From contig CALECF010000203.1 of NCBI GenBank assembly GCA_937948705.1, positions 1-30,782 on the forward strand: 30,782 nt of DNA, written 5' to 3'. The notes beneath the pieces were generated by a model. It did no database searches. It saw only the letters and a program-made list of their open reading frames with translations, and had not been told where the DNA came from. Of this stretch, positions 8,309-16,031 are shown in pieces; the stretch's first letter is position 1, and each line of letters starts with the position of its first letter. The translations under genes were made by a program, and so were the position numbers. This DNA comes from an uncultured Anaerosolibacter sp. Lineage in GTDB: Bacteria; Bacillota_A; Clostridia; Peptostreptococcales; Thermotaleaceae.

Positions 8309-8573
8309 AGCTTACCTGTACTTTCTTTTCGTCCTTACATAAAGTAATTTCCACGGTTTCTGTCAGTATATCTGAATAGCTATAGGAAACTCTTCTTACA
8401 GTGTTATAACCTCCGTCGATACATACCACAAAGATGTTAGGATAAGTTGTTTCAAGGATACCTTCTTTTACGGATACCTTTTTTCTTCCTTTGTTGGCTT
8501 TCAATCTTACTTTCTCTCCAACAAGGTGCTCCACATTCCTTTTAATCTCGGCCAATGTATTTTTAGTAGCCAC
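8307..8573 (-). CDS. veg: Veg family protein
   Basis: This 88-residue basic, cytosolic protein matches the Veg (DUF1021) family in length and pattern: 'LAEIKRNVEHLVGEKVRLKANKG', then 'ILETTYPNIFVV', then 'VRRVSYSYSDILTETVEI'. In Bacillus subtilis Veg is strongly expressed and has been linked to biofilm gene control and spore outgrowth; its biochemical action is not settled. The start is a GTG at 8573 behind AAGGTGATT. Its neighbour on the upstream side is the SpoIID/amidase gene and then yabG, echoing the yabG-veg order of Bacillus. Expression should be high, given two consensus promoters and a strong terminator of its own. Confidence 0.95.
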   Translation of the reverse strand: MATKNTLAEIKRNVEHLVGEKVRLKANKGRKKVSVKEGILETTYPNIFVVCIDGGYNTVRRVSYSYSDILTETVEITLCKDEKKVQVS

Positions 8574-8604
8574 CTAATCACCTTCTTTCAAAGTATACAG
8601 TATT

Positions 8605-8632
8605 ATTATATCACATTGTACCAATTTGTCAA
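8605..8632 (-). promoter_or_regulatory. Consensus sigma-A promoter of veg, proximal
   Basis: TTGACA and TATAAT, both perfect, are separated by 16 bases on the minus strand, about 32 bases before the GTG start. Confidence 0.85.
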
Positions 8633-8646
8633 ATTTTTGGCCAAAT

Positions 8647-8675
8647 ATTATACAATGATTGACATCGAATGTCAA
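8647..8675 (-). promoter_or_regulatory. Consensus sigma-A promoter of veg, distal
   Basis: A second perfect TTGACA-17-TATAAT sits 42 bases further upstream on the same strand. Tandem veg promoters are also known in Bacillus subtilis. Confidence 0.88.
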
Positions 8676-8746
8676 CAAATCTCCATTTGTCTATATTGGT
8701 ATCATTTTCCTATTCAATTTCTTGCCTTTATGATACCCTATAGCAG

Positions 8747-8773
8747 AATAGAAGAACGTTGCGTTCTTCTATT
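8747..8773 (-). terminator. Hairpin after the SpoIID/amidase gene
   Basis: A perfect 12-base-pair stem (AATAGAAGAACG / CGTTCTTCTATT) with a 3-base loop begins next to the stop codon. There is no clean T-run after it, so termination may be partial or Rho-assisted. It separates this gene from the veg promoters. Confidence 0.55.
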
Positions 8774-8774
8774 T

Positions 8775-10211
8775 CTATTGGTAGCTGTAATATTTGATAA
8801 GGGCTTTCGCAATGGCTTGAGCTGCATCTTCCTGGAAACCATCGTCTTTGATCTTATGTTCCTCTTCTGGATTTGATATAAAGGCAACTTCTATTTGAAT
8901 AGCTGTTGTTTTTACTTCCCTTAACAAATAAAAATCTGCAATTTTTACGCCTCTTTCTGCTGTTCCCAAATTTTGAGATAGTTCTTTTAAAATAAGGTTT
9001 CCCAATGCTTCCCCATCTGAATCTCCTCTATAGCGATATATCTCACTTCCTGAAATATTTGGATTTGCGAATGCATTTTGGTGTATACTTAGAAAGAAGT
9101 TTGGTCGTATGCGATTAGCCAAGGCTGCTCTTTTCCCCAGAGGCACATAAACATCTTCCGTCCGAGTTTCATAAACCTGTGCGCCAGCTGCCCTAAGGAT
9201 TTGAGCTAACTTCATGCTAATGGATAGATTTACATCCTTTTCTCTCACACCTGTTGGACCTTCATTGTCCTCTGAGTTATCTCCGCCATGCCCAGGATCC
9301 AATACAATTATTTTTCCCATTAAGGGCATACTTATACTTCTTTTCTCAAATTCTTTAATGTGCACACCTGTGAAATAATAATTTAAAATTTCATTTGCGT
9401 TTTTTCCTTCCAGTGCCATGGCATTTGCACCATACTGACAAAGACCTAAGCCGTCTCCCTTTCCACCGATCTCAAACCTAAATGCAACTGGTTTCCATCC
9501 AAATCTTGTGGAATCAAGGCCTAGCAATTCTACAAGATCAGTACCCTTGAAAGATGTTCCACCTATTCTCATTTCTACGATACGACCGTCTTCATCTCGT
9601 TCTACATTCTCAATCATACCCTGAATCCAAGGTCCTCCCATGGATGAGGTTTCTGACATGCGTATATTTAATTTTTCTTCGATCTCATCTATGCTCATTT
9701 CAATGGTTTGTTTCCAATGGGGCGAGTCACTGCAGTAGCTACATAGTACTTTTCGTAAGTATAGCATTTTGTTTCCTTTGACGTTCTCCGAGTTCTCAGT
9801 GGCTCCACCACAAGTGATATGATATCTAGGCTCAATGAGTTTATTGTTCATTGTAATAATCTGCTCTTGCGTTTCTTCTACGGCTTGCGTTAGTTTGCTC
9901 CAATTTATATAAAAATTACTGCCCCATAATTCTATTAAGCTTTCCTTTGAAATCCATTCTCCACAATGGCCTTCTATACAAAGATCAGCATCTCCGTACT
10001 TGCTACAGCCATTTCCACCTAAGGCCTTCATCTTCTTTATTAGAAAAGTTCTTACAATAATAGCTTGCGCCTTAAGGGCCTCTATTTCAAAGGATATGGG
10101 CATCTGGGCAGCAATCATTTCTTTCATGAATTCCGCCATCGGTCTCAAAGCGATTTGCTTTGTGTGATGGTCATATACTTTTAAATATATCATTTCGTTT
10201 TGACTATCCAA
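8775..10211 (-). CDS. SpoIID/LytB-type lytic transglycosylase fused to N-acetylmuramoyl-L-alanine amidase
   Basis: One chain carries two peptidoglycan-cutting domains. Numbered from a TTG start at 10211 (478 residues), roughly residues 1-275 are a SpoIID/LytB domain with 'FEIEALKAQAIIVRTF', whose Glu matches the SpoIID catalytic residue, and the closing 'GDGLGLCQYGANAMA'. Residues about 295-478 are an Amidase_3 domain: 'IVLDPGHGG', Glu in 'GVREKDVNL', His in 'LSIHQNAF', and Glu in 'IQIEVAFISNP', the complete zinc and catalytic set. No signal peptide is visible. The TTG follows AAAGGGGGG at good spacing and clears the yabG stop by 31 bases; an upstream in-frame start at 10307 would overlap yabG by 65 bases. 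With yabG upstream, a role in cortex or engulfment peptidoglycan remodelling is likely. Confidence 0.9.
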   Translation of the reverse strand: MDSQNEMIYLKVYDHHTKQIALRPMAEFMKEMIAAQMPISFEIEALKAQAIIVRTFLIKKMKALGGNGCSKYGDADLCIEGHCGEWISKESLIELWGSNFYINWSKLTQAVEETQEQIITMNNKLIEPRYHITCGGATENSENVKGNKMLYLRKVLCSYCSDSPHWKQTIEMSIDEIEEKLNIRMSETSSMGGPWIQGMIENVERDEDGRIVEMRIGGTSFKGTDLVELLGLDSTRFGWKPVAFRFEIGGKGDGLGLCQYGANAMALEGKNANEILNYYFTGVHIKEFEKRSISMPLMGKIIVLDPGHGGDNSEDNEGPTGVREKDVNLSISMKLAQILRAAGAQVYETRTEDVYVPLGKRAALANRIRPNFFLSIHQNAFANPNISGSEIYRYRGDSDGEALGNLILKELSQNLGTAERGVKIADFYLLREVKTTAIQIEVAFISNPEEEHKIKDDGFQEDAAQAIAKALIKYYSYQ

Positions 10212-10242
10212 CTTCTGCCCCCCCTTTAACGATTTGCACTTC

Positions 10243-11127
10243 CTATTGATAGGGTGATTTAGGAAGTCCATGTCTATACTTACCTCTCGTTTGCATTCCT
10301 CCCACACCCTTCAGGCCTGTGATTGTATTTTCTAAGATTTCCTCAATGGGTATAAAGCGATCCACGCTCGAGTACGCGATTTTTTCACAAATAAATACTG
10401 GGTCTAAGCAATGGATTAGTATGCGATGGGGTGAACTGGCAAAATTTGCCCCCGCCGATAAAATAGCTTCATAATGGGATTGACAAGCACCTGCGAAAAT
10501 CACAAGATCATCCATATTTGGCTCATATCGCCTCGCCTCTTTTACAGCCTCAATAAAATATTTAGAACTTCGATAGTTTTGAATGTTGGTAAAATCTTTA
10601 TATCCTCTTAGGAGCCCATCATGGCCTGTGATCACCAAAATATCTGGTGCATACTCTCGCAAGAGGTCTGATATGACCCGGGGTTGATCAGACTCCGCTA
10701 TTTTCTTGCCGACAGCTTCTATTTCCAACTGTTTATATGTTTTTAGACAAACATCAAGGTATTCGCCATCTCCATCTAGATGCAATACCCTTCCAGATTT
10801 TCCAAAGGGTACCCCTCCTCTGATATGTTCAGGTATTGTTCTTGTTAATCCACCGTATCCTTCGTGTTTCTGATTCCTTTCCTTCATGATACGCTTCACA
10901 ATTTTATCAATTTTTTTGGTATACGAATGGTGAAACTCATTTAGCTTGTTCAGTGGTATCTTTTGGAGATCCTCTTCAGGAGCATCAGCTATGATCCTTA
11001 GATCCACACCCTTTAACACGATGGTACTTTGTCTCCCTGGCCGTTCAACAATATCTACAACCTTGAACAATATATCATAGTCATATGACTTTCTTGCCAC
11101 CAAATCTCCTATCCTTAAATAGTTCAT
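10243..11127 (-). CDS. yabG: Sporulation-specific protease YabG
   Basis: This 294-residue protein matches YabG (peptidase family U57) along its length. It opens with 'IGDLVARKSYDYDILFKVVDI', a small beta-barrel-like segment, followed by the conserved core 'PGRVLHLDGDGEYL'-type region around residue 110 ('GRVLHLDGDGEYL'), 'PDILVITGHDG', 'FAGACQSHYEA', and 'ASSPHRILIHCLDPV'. The conserved Cys and His in those last two motifs are the likely catalytic positions. YabG is made in the mother cell under sigma-K and trims coat proteins; in Clostridioides difficile it also processes germination proteases. It starts at an ATG behind AGGAGG and heads a likely operon with the SpoIID/amidase gene. Confidence 0.96.
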   Translation of the reverse strand: MNYLRIGDLVARKSYDYDILFKVVDIVERPGRQSTIVLKGVDLRIIADAPEEDLQKIPLNKLNEFHHSYTKKIDKIVKRIMKERNQKHEGYGGLTRTIPEHIRGGVPFGKSGRVLHLDGDGEYLDVCLKTYKQLEIEAVGKKIAESDQPRVISDLLREYAPDILVITGHDGLLRGYKDFTNIQNYRSSKYFIEAVKEARRYEPNMDDLVIFAGACQSHYEAILSAGANFASSPHRILIHCLDPVFICEKIAYSSVDRFIPIEEILENTITGLKGVGGMQTRGKYRHGLPKSPYQ

Positions 11128-11162
11128 TCAATATTTCCTCCTGGATAAATTATTCTGTAATA

Positions 11163-11192
11163 TCATAGTATGTGCCAAAAATAGGAGTGGTG
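11163..11192 (-). promoter_or_regulatory. Candidate sigma-K promoter of yabG
   Basis: CACC and CATACTATG are 16 bases apart on the minus strand, close to the sigma-K pattern AC-N16/17-CATAnnnTA with one mismatch. It ends about 35 bases before the start codon. Sigma-K control of yabG is known in Bacillus. Confidence 0.5.
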
Positions 11193-11296
11193 CATAATCA
11201 CTTTTAAAATGTCCACCTCGTAATATATAGTGATAGGCAGATGACATAGAGCTTCTATGCTCGCTTCTAGCCTTATATGGAAATGGGGTAGTGTTT

Positions 11297-12088
11297 ATGA
11301 TTTGCACGGTCGTTCCCGTAAAGGATGAGGAGGAAAAGATCGGTTATACTCTTCATATGCTATTAAAAACCCAGACGGATCAAATTATTGTAGTACTCAA
11401 TGGCTGCAAAGATGGATCTTTCGATATCGTAAAGGATATGGATGACCCCCGTATCGAATATATTTACTGTAATAAACCCCTGGGCATGGATATTCCAAGG
11501 GCCATAGGTGCCTGGGTTGCTTTACAACGAAAAGCTAAGGGCGTCATATTTGTGGATGGGGATATGAATGGGGATCTATCTTCCATAGTAGACACCCTCA
11601 TCGATCAGCTCCGAGGGGGGAAGGTAGATATGGCTCTCACAAACTGCTATCCTGAGGAATCATCAAAAAGCTCCATGGCACGCATGCTTTTGTCCTTTCG
11701 CAAACAACTCAATCTTGAGCTTAACCTTTTTGATAAAATTGGCTATGGCGTTCCTAGTCATGGTCCCCATGGTATATCCAACAGACTTTTGACCAAGATA
11801 CCCATCCAAGAGCTGGCCATTCCACCTGTGGCTTTGGCCCTGGCTGCAAAGAATAACTTGGTGATTTCCGTTGCCGCTTCTATCCCCACAGGGTTACTCC
11901 AGTCTACAACCCGAGATGAATATCATGCACAACAGATTACGAAGACCATCATCGGAGACTGCATTGAAGCTGTTCAAGTCTACCGTGGTAAAGAACGAAA
12001 TCGAGGGTATGACGGTATCATCTTCACAGGGTATCATAAAAATCGTCGCTTTGATCTATTAGAGGCTTTTATGGAAAATACAGTATGA
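11297..12088 (+). CDS. Family 2 glycosyltransferase
   Basis: The protein has about 263 residues and an N-terminal GT-A fold: 'CTVVPVKDEEEKIGYTL', then 'IIVVLNGCKDGS', and the metal-binding DxD-type site in 'GVIFVDGDMNGDLS' near residue 90. No membrane segment is evident, so it should be cytosolic and would transfer a sugar from a nucleotide donor. The acceptor is unknown. Divergent from yabG and close to several CotS genes, it probably belongs to spore-surface glycan synthesis, but this is inference from context. The ATG at 11297 follows TGGGGT by about 8 bases; a GTG two codons upstream is possible. It ends in a strong terminator, so it appears monocistronic. Confidence 0.85.
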   Translation: MICTVVPVKDEEEKIGYTLHMLLKTQTDQIIVVLNGCKDGSFDIVKDMDDPRIEYIYCNKPLGMDIPRAIGAWVALQRKAKGVIFVDGDMNGDLSSIVDTLIDQLRGGKVDMALTNCYPEESSKSSMARMLLSFRKQLNLELNLFDKIGYGVPSHGPHGISNRLLTKIPIQELAIPPVALALAAKNNLVISVAASIPTGLLQSTTRDEYHAQQITKTIIGDCIEAVQVYRGKERNRGYDGIIFTGYHKNRRFDLLEAFMENTV

Positions 12089-12097
12089 AATAATATT

Positions 12098-12128
12098 AGA
12101 GATAGGGAATTCCTATCTCTTCTCTTTT
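12098..12128 (+). terminator. Intrinsic terminator of the GT2 gene
   Basis: A 9-base-pair stem (AGAGATAGG / CCTATCTCT) with loop GAATT is followed by TCTCTTTT. Confidence 0.9.
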
Positions 12129-12168
12129 AACATTCACTTCATCTTGATCTCAACGGTAGCCTTTCCTT

Positions 12169-13164
12169 CTATAGAAACTTCTTATGATATTTCTCTAAGA
12201 AGTCCATCTGAAACGGAAAATCATCGGCGGTTTCTACCAAATGCTTTAAAAATACGTCGTCTGACCAATTATATTTTTCATAGTAATAGCGGCTACAAAT
12301 TCGCCAGAATTTCTGGGGAAACTGAAATAGAGTCGCCATGAGCTTTAGTTCGATATCCGATAGACTCCGAGTTTGATTATATGCCTCCAAAAGCTCCATG
12401 GCCATGTCAAAATCCCAGTAAAACCGTCGCATATTTCGCATAATGAAGTGGGCTAAATCATAGCATCTCAGCTCATGTTTACAATAATCAAAATCGATAA
12501 CATGTGGGCTCCCATCAGAATCTAAGATGATATTATGATAAGTATAGTCATGGTGGCATAAGTAACCTTCTCTATCTTCTAATGCTACTTGTTGATCATA
12601 GCCATGGTCTTGGAGCATTTGGATAGCACTCACGCCCATTCGATAGCACATGTCTACATTTCTTAAAAAGAGCATATCTACGGTTTCTTTTATGGATTTC
12701 ATTTTCACTAAACTTTTTATGACAACGAGATCTTCACACCGCTTCAAATAAATTTTAGGCCATTTCCCCAGATCTGACTTTACCTTACTGGTTTCAGGCG
12801 CTGTAAATCCCTTAGAGGCTATGTGTAATTTCCCTAAGTTCACTGCAGCAGCCTTTACTTCTATGGGGTTATGGAAATCGCACTCTCTACCATCAATCCA
12901 TTTGGTCATAATATATAAATCATTCTTATTTCTCGCAAAGGGTCTTTGATAAGCCAATCGATAACGATCTATATGATAAAACCCATTTTGAGCCAAATGC
13001 TCTTTTGCACTGTACAGGAATAGAAGTTTATCCTCTTCGTAGTTAATCTTCTTTAAGCAGAATCGTCCCTCATTACTATCCACAAGATATACCGCCCGGA
13101 GGGGAATGATACTCTTTACCCTTAGGCCAAATTTTTTTACAATTTCTCTAAGTTTTGCATCCAA
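12169..13164 (-). CDS. CotS-family spore coat protein, kinase-like fold
   Basis: This 331-residue protein belongs to the CotS/YutH group, spore coat proteins with the aminoglycoside-phosphotransferase fold. Visible: an N-lobe with 'FCLKKINYEEDKLLF', whose Lys pair suits ATP binding, 'MTKWIDGRECDFHNP', 'LGKWPKIYLKRCEDL', the catalytic loop 'YLCHHDYTYHNIIL' (HxDxxxxN pattern), and 'VIDFDYC' in place of DFG. The C-terminal half is helical with many Tyr and Trp. It therefore keeps the residues needed for phosphotransfer, although no substrate is known for the family. The start follows GGGGGAGG by about 11 bases. A sigma-K-like promoter directly upstream fits late mother-cell expression. It stands alone, away from the cotS operon at 17.8-21.3 kb. 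Confidence 0.93.
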   Translation of the reverse strand: MDAKLREIVKKFGLRVKSIIPLRAVYLVDSNEGRFCLKKINYEEDKLLFLYSAKEHLAQNGFYHIDRYRLAYQRPFARNKNDLYIMTKWIDGRECDFHNPIEVKAAAVNLGKLHIASKGFTAPETSKVKSDLGKWPKIYLKRCEDLVVIKSLVKMKSIKETVDMLFLRNVDMCYRMGVSAIQMLQDHGYDQQVALEDREGYLCHHDYTYHNIILDSDGSPHVIDFDYCKHELRCYDLAHFIMRNMRRFYWDFDMAMELLEAYNQTRSLSDIELKLMATLFQFPQKFWRICSRYYYEKYNWSDDVFLKHLVETADDFPFQMDFLEKYHKKFL

Positions 13165-13184
13165 GATCCATACCTCCCCCTGTA

Positions 13185-13214
13185 TATACTATGCGGTACA
13201 AATGGGATTGGGTA
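13185..13214 (-). promoter_or_regulatory. Candidate sigma-K promoter of the lone cotS gene
   Basis: On the minus strand TACC and CATAGTATA are separated by 17 bases. The -10 is a perfect match to CATAnnnTA. The -10 ends only about 20 bases before the start codon, so the leader would be very short, which lowers confidence. Confidence 0.4.
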
Positions 13215-13281
13215 CGGGTCGCTTGAGGTTAAATGTTAGAGGTTAAATTTTTAATAATATATTTAGTTAGATTCTCTCATC

Positions 13282-13439
13282 GTAGGGAGCGGCCCCTGTG
13301 CCGTTCCGTCGTGCTGTTGCATGAAGATGATAGTCATAACAATGAAACTATCCTCATAATTTAAACACATACGTTTTTTTCGACAGGTTCAATGATATTT
13401 CTGCTCTATAAGCGGAACGCCACAGGGGGCGCTCCCTAC
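13282..13439. repeat. MITE-like element with 27-base inverted ends
   Basis: The outer 27 bases face each other with two mismatches; they begin GTAGGGAGCG and contain CCCTGTG. The inner 104 bases are AT-rich and hold no gene. The ends share GTAGGG with the element at 1861-1921. The surrounding gap 13165-13547 otherwise contains TTAGAGGTTA motifs near 13236 and 13542, which also face each other, and AT-rich DNA. Confidence 0.7.
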
Positions 13440-13489
13440 ATATTATATTAAACTCAAAATGACAACTACATTTATATATGTTCTAAGGA

Positions 13490-13534
13490 TTAAAATAAAA
13501 ATATCAGATGTAAGCTTTTCACTTTACATCTGAT
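13490..13534 (-). terminator. Intrinsic terminator of the lipoprotein gene
   Basis: An 11-base-pair stem (ATCAGATGTAA / TTACATCTGAT) is followed on the minus strand by ATTTTTATTTTAAT, 14 bases past the stop codon. Confidence 0.88.
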
Positions 13535-13547
13535 ACTCTTCTAACCT

Positions 13548-14378
13548 CTAAGTTCTTGGGATTGCTCTCCTGAACATAGTTTGTACTCGATCTATAAAGC
13601 CTGTAACTGGTTTTCCTCCACGTCTATCATTTCCAAAGCCTCGAAGTTTGCCTACCGTATCTGGATCTGAGGATACATATACCCTTGTGATGGTAGGTTC
13701 TGCTGTACGAATACGGTTGATTACTTCATCACGGACATAGTCAGCATCTTCATCTCCCATGGTTGTTCCTGTATCTATTCCTACATATGCAATCAGATTA
13801 TTTCTTGTAGTATTATTTGTTCCAGTATTATTTGTTCCAGTATTATCAATAAACACTACTGCATTTCTTACCCCTGCCACTCTTTCTGCTTCTCTAATGA
13901 TCCTTGCTTCCATGGCATTATCTCCACCATCAGTTCCACCTGTACCTGTACCTGTACCACCTATTGTTCCTGTTCCGCCAGTTGCTCCCGGTGCAATAAG
14001 ATCTGATGTTCTATCTGTTCCTTGAGTTCTTCCTAATATATCGCTCTCTTGTCCTCTAGCTCCACCTTGAGTATCTCCAGGTGTATTGGCATTGTTTGTA
14101 TCCATTGGGGCTGTATTCCTAGCCATATCATTTGTTGTCCCAGGCGTTCTTACAATCCCATTATTGGTATCAGGTGTACCCATTCCTGTAGTTCCACCCA
14201 TTCCTGTTCCTGTTCCACCTGCTCCAGTTCCTCCAGTTCCTCCAGTACCTGTGCCTGTGCCTGTTCTACCAGGTGCTGGATCAGTGATAGGTCTTCTTGC
14301 AGGTGTACAACCTACAATCAGTAAAGAAAAAATCAAAAGAACTGTCAAAATTCTAAAACCATATTTTCCAAATCTCAT
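13548..14378 (-). CDS. YhcN/YlaJ-type sporulation lipoprotein with a Gly/Thr-rich insert
   Basis: The 276-residue form starts at an ATG at 14378 behind AAAGGAGAAG; an in-frame ATG 14 codons upstream lacks such a site. A hydrophobic signal ending in 'LLIVGCT' gives a lipobox cysteine near residue 24. Residues about 30-155 are a low-complexity stretch of Gly, Thr, Asn and Pro with GTG and GGTG units. The C-terminal 120 residues look like the YhcN/YlaJ domain: 'EARIIREAERVAGVRNAVVFID', 'NNLIAYVGID', 'EVINRIRTAEPTITRVYVSSDPD'. Members are spore-associated lipoproteins, often under sigma-G; exact function is unknown. Expected location is the outer face of a forespore membrane. The repetitive codons (GGT, GGA, ACA in hexamer runs) make length change by slippage likely. 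Confidence 0.85.
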   Translation of the reverse strand: MRFGKYGFRILTVLLIFSLLIVGCTPARRPITDPAPGRTGTGTGTGGTGGTGAGGTGTGMGGTTGMGTPDTNNGIVRTPGTTNDMARNTAPMDTNNANTPGDTQGGARGQESDILGRTQGTDRTSDLIAPGATGGTGTIGGTGTGTGGTDGGDNAMEARIIREAERVAGVRNAVVFIDNTGTNNTGTNNTTRNNLIAYVGIDTGTTMGDEDADYVRDEVINRIRTAEPTITRVYVSSDPDTVGKLRGFGNDRRGGKPVTGFIDRVQTMFRRAIPRT

Positions 14379-14513
14379 TATTCTTCTCCTTTCGTGAGAA
14401 AAGTATTGTTTTATTCTCATTGTTATTTTCTTATTTTTTTATCTCCTTTACACCTTGTAAAATCTAATAAAAATATATAAGAATGGATGAAAAAGAAACA
14501 ATATGAAAATCCC

Positions 14514-14546
14514 ATAAAAAAATACACCTTTAGCAAAAGATGTATT
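14514..14546 (-). other. Hairpin with a T-run on the minus strand
   Basis: An 11-base-pair stem with one mismatch (AATACACCTTT / AAAGATGTATT) and a 4-base loop is followed on the minus strand by seven T residues. It lies between two divergent genes. It could be a backup terminator for transcripts arriving from the threonine aldolase gene, or part of the lipoprotein leader. Confidence 0.45.
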
Positions 14547-14617
14547 TTATGCTTTCAATATAATATAATAGTCTATAGCATACTAAATTTACAATATTTA
14601 AAGAAAAAGGTGATTTT

Positions 14618-14806
14618 ATGGGTAAACGAACTTTGGGCTATTTGATTTTTATCGTCTTATTCTTGTTGTTGACCTTCTTTGGGATAGGTCCTGTTCTTAT
14701 GGCCGACGGCTCCACAAATGAACGAGTCATAACCCTCATTTTTGTCCTTCTAGGATATACCATTCTAGGTGGTGTATTCCGTTTCTGGCGTAAAAAAGAC
14801 AAATAG
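14618..14806 (+). CDS. Small two-helix membrane protein
   Basis: This 62-residue protein has two hydrophobic segments, about residues 8-28 and 37-54. A short polar loop ('ADGSTNER') separates them, and a basic tail (RFWRKKDK) follows. I do not recognise a characterised family. It has a convincing AAAAGGTGATTTT site before its ATG, and its codon use is like that of its neighbours, so it is probably expressed. The tail suggests the C-terminus lies in the cytoplasm. It is divergent from the lipoprotein gene and convergent with threonine aldolase. No function is proposed. Confidence 0.8.
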   Translation: MGKRTLGYLIFIVLFLLLTFFGIGPVLMADGSTNERVITLIFVLLGYTILGGVFRFWRKKDK

Positions 14807-14870
14807 CATTTTTTAACAGTCTATGGGACACCTGAACTTTCCCCATGGGCCTACCTCTGTAGCATCAAAA

Positions 14871-14900
14871 GCCCTTGAGATCTTATCCATCGTCAAGGGC
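14871..14900 (-). terminator. Terminator between two convergent genes
   Basis: Stem GCCCTTGA / TCAAGGGC with a 14-base loop lies 18 bases past the threonine aldolase stop. On the minus strand only TTTT follows. It may also serve the small membrane protein gene on the plus strand. Confidence 0.5.
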
Positions 14901-14917
14901 GTTTCTTCCTCATCCCG

Positions 14918-15949
14918 TTATCCTATGGCAAACAGATCCTTCATTGTCTGTATCACATAATGGATATCTTCCACACCGACCCAATAGTTGGTCACAAAAC
15001 GCATGATTCCGTCTTCTGCTGGATTGATCTTAATTCCTCGACTGAAAAATTCCTCTACCAGACGATCGGAATCATATCCCGTATCCTTCATGTCAAAAAA
15101 CACCATATTCAAATGAATGTCATCCATATCCACCTTGATTCCAGGTATTTTGGAAAGCTCTTTTCCTAAAAGCAATGCATTTTCGTGATCTTCTTTTAGC
15201 CGCTGGATCATGTCTTGTAACGCTACTAACCCTGCTGCCGCCAAGAATCCTGACTGGCGCAAACCACCACCCATAAGCTTTCTGCCCTTCCTCGCCCTGT
15301 CGATAAAATCTTTTGACCCCGCTAAAATAGAACCCACAGGGGCACATAATCCCTTAGAAAGGCAACACATGACAGAATCACAATATTTTGTAACTTCCTT
15401 CACATCTACCGCTAAGTAGGCAGCAGCATTGAATACCCTGGCCCCATCTAAATGCACAGGAATTCCATGATTTTTAGCTATTTCATAGATTTCCTCCATG
15501 TTTTCTAAGGATACTACTCTTCCATTTGAGTGGGCATTTTCAAGACAGATAAGGCCGGTGGTTGGATAATGAATATCTTCTCCTCTTATTTTTGAAGCCA
15601 CTTCTCTAGGGTCCATTTCCCCCTTCTGAGTAGGCAGTGTTCTTAGCTGCACCCCAGCAATGACAGAAGCTCCACCAACCTCATGCATAACAATGTGGGA
15701 ATCATCGGACAGAATCACCTCGTCCCCTCTTTTACAATGGATGAACAGGGCAAGCTGATTCCCGAAGGTTCCGCTAGGTACGAATAAAGCTGCCTCTTTA
15801 CCTAGAAGTGCAGCTGCATAATCCTCTAGTTTGCTTACCGTGGGGTCATCCCCATATACATCATCCCCTACTTCAGCCTTGTACATGGCTTCCCGCATGG
15901 CATCCGTAGGCATAGTCACCGTATCACTTCTTAAATCAATCACTCTCAT
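14918..15949 (-). CDS. ltaE: Low-specificity L-threonine aldolase
   Basis: This 343-residue PLP enzyme splits threonine or allo-threonine to glycine and acetaldehyde. Family motifs are clear: '[19 protein letters not shown]', '[15 protein letters not shown]', '[13 protein letters not shown]', '[14 protein letters not shown]', '[12 protein letters not shown]', and the PLP lysine in '[12 protein letters not shown]' near residue 200. Arginines after it ('[12 protein letters not shown]') bind substrate in known members. The ATG at 15949 follows AAAGGAGGAACC, which decides against an ATG 14 codons upstream. It seems monocistronic. Its place amid spore genes may be chance, though glycine supply could serve the Gly-rich lipoprotein next door; that link is speculative. 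Confidence 0.95.
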   Translation of the reverse strand: MRVIDLRSDTVTMPTDAMREAMYKAEVGDDVYGDDPTVSKLEDYAAALLGKEAALFVPSGTFGNQLALFIHCKRGDEVILSDDSHIVMHEVGGASVIAGVQLRTLPTQKGEMDPREVASKIRGEDIHYPTTGLICLENAHSNGRVVSLENMEEIYEIAKNHGIPVHLDGARVFNAAAYLAVDVKEVTKYCDSVMCCLSKGLCAPVGSILAGSKDFIDRARKGRKLMGGGLRQSGFLAAAGLVALQDMIQRLKEDHENALLLGKELSKIPGIKVDMDDIHLNMVFFDMKDTGYDSDRLVEEFFSRGIKINPAEDGIMRFVTNYWVGVEDIHYVIQTMKDLFAIG

Positions 15950-16031
15950 TTTGGTTCCTCCTTTTGTATGTATAAATTTGATATCATCCATATTTTATGG
16001 GTGCATGTATAGAAATTCTTTACCCGCTTCA

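Noticed and set aside
14049..14397. Plus-strand Ser/Cys-rich or Val/Pro-rich open frames
   Set aside because: They are antisense to the Gly/Thr repeat tract of the lipoprotein gene and mirror its hexamers.
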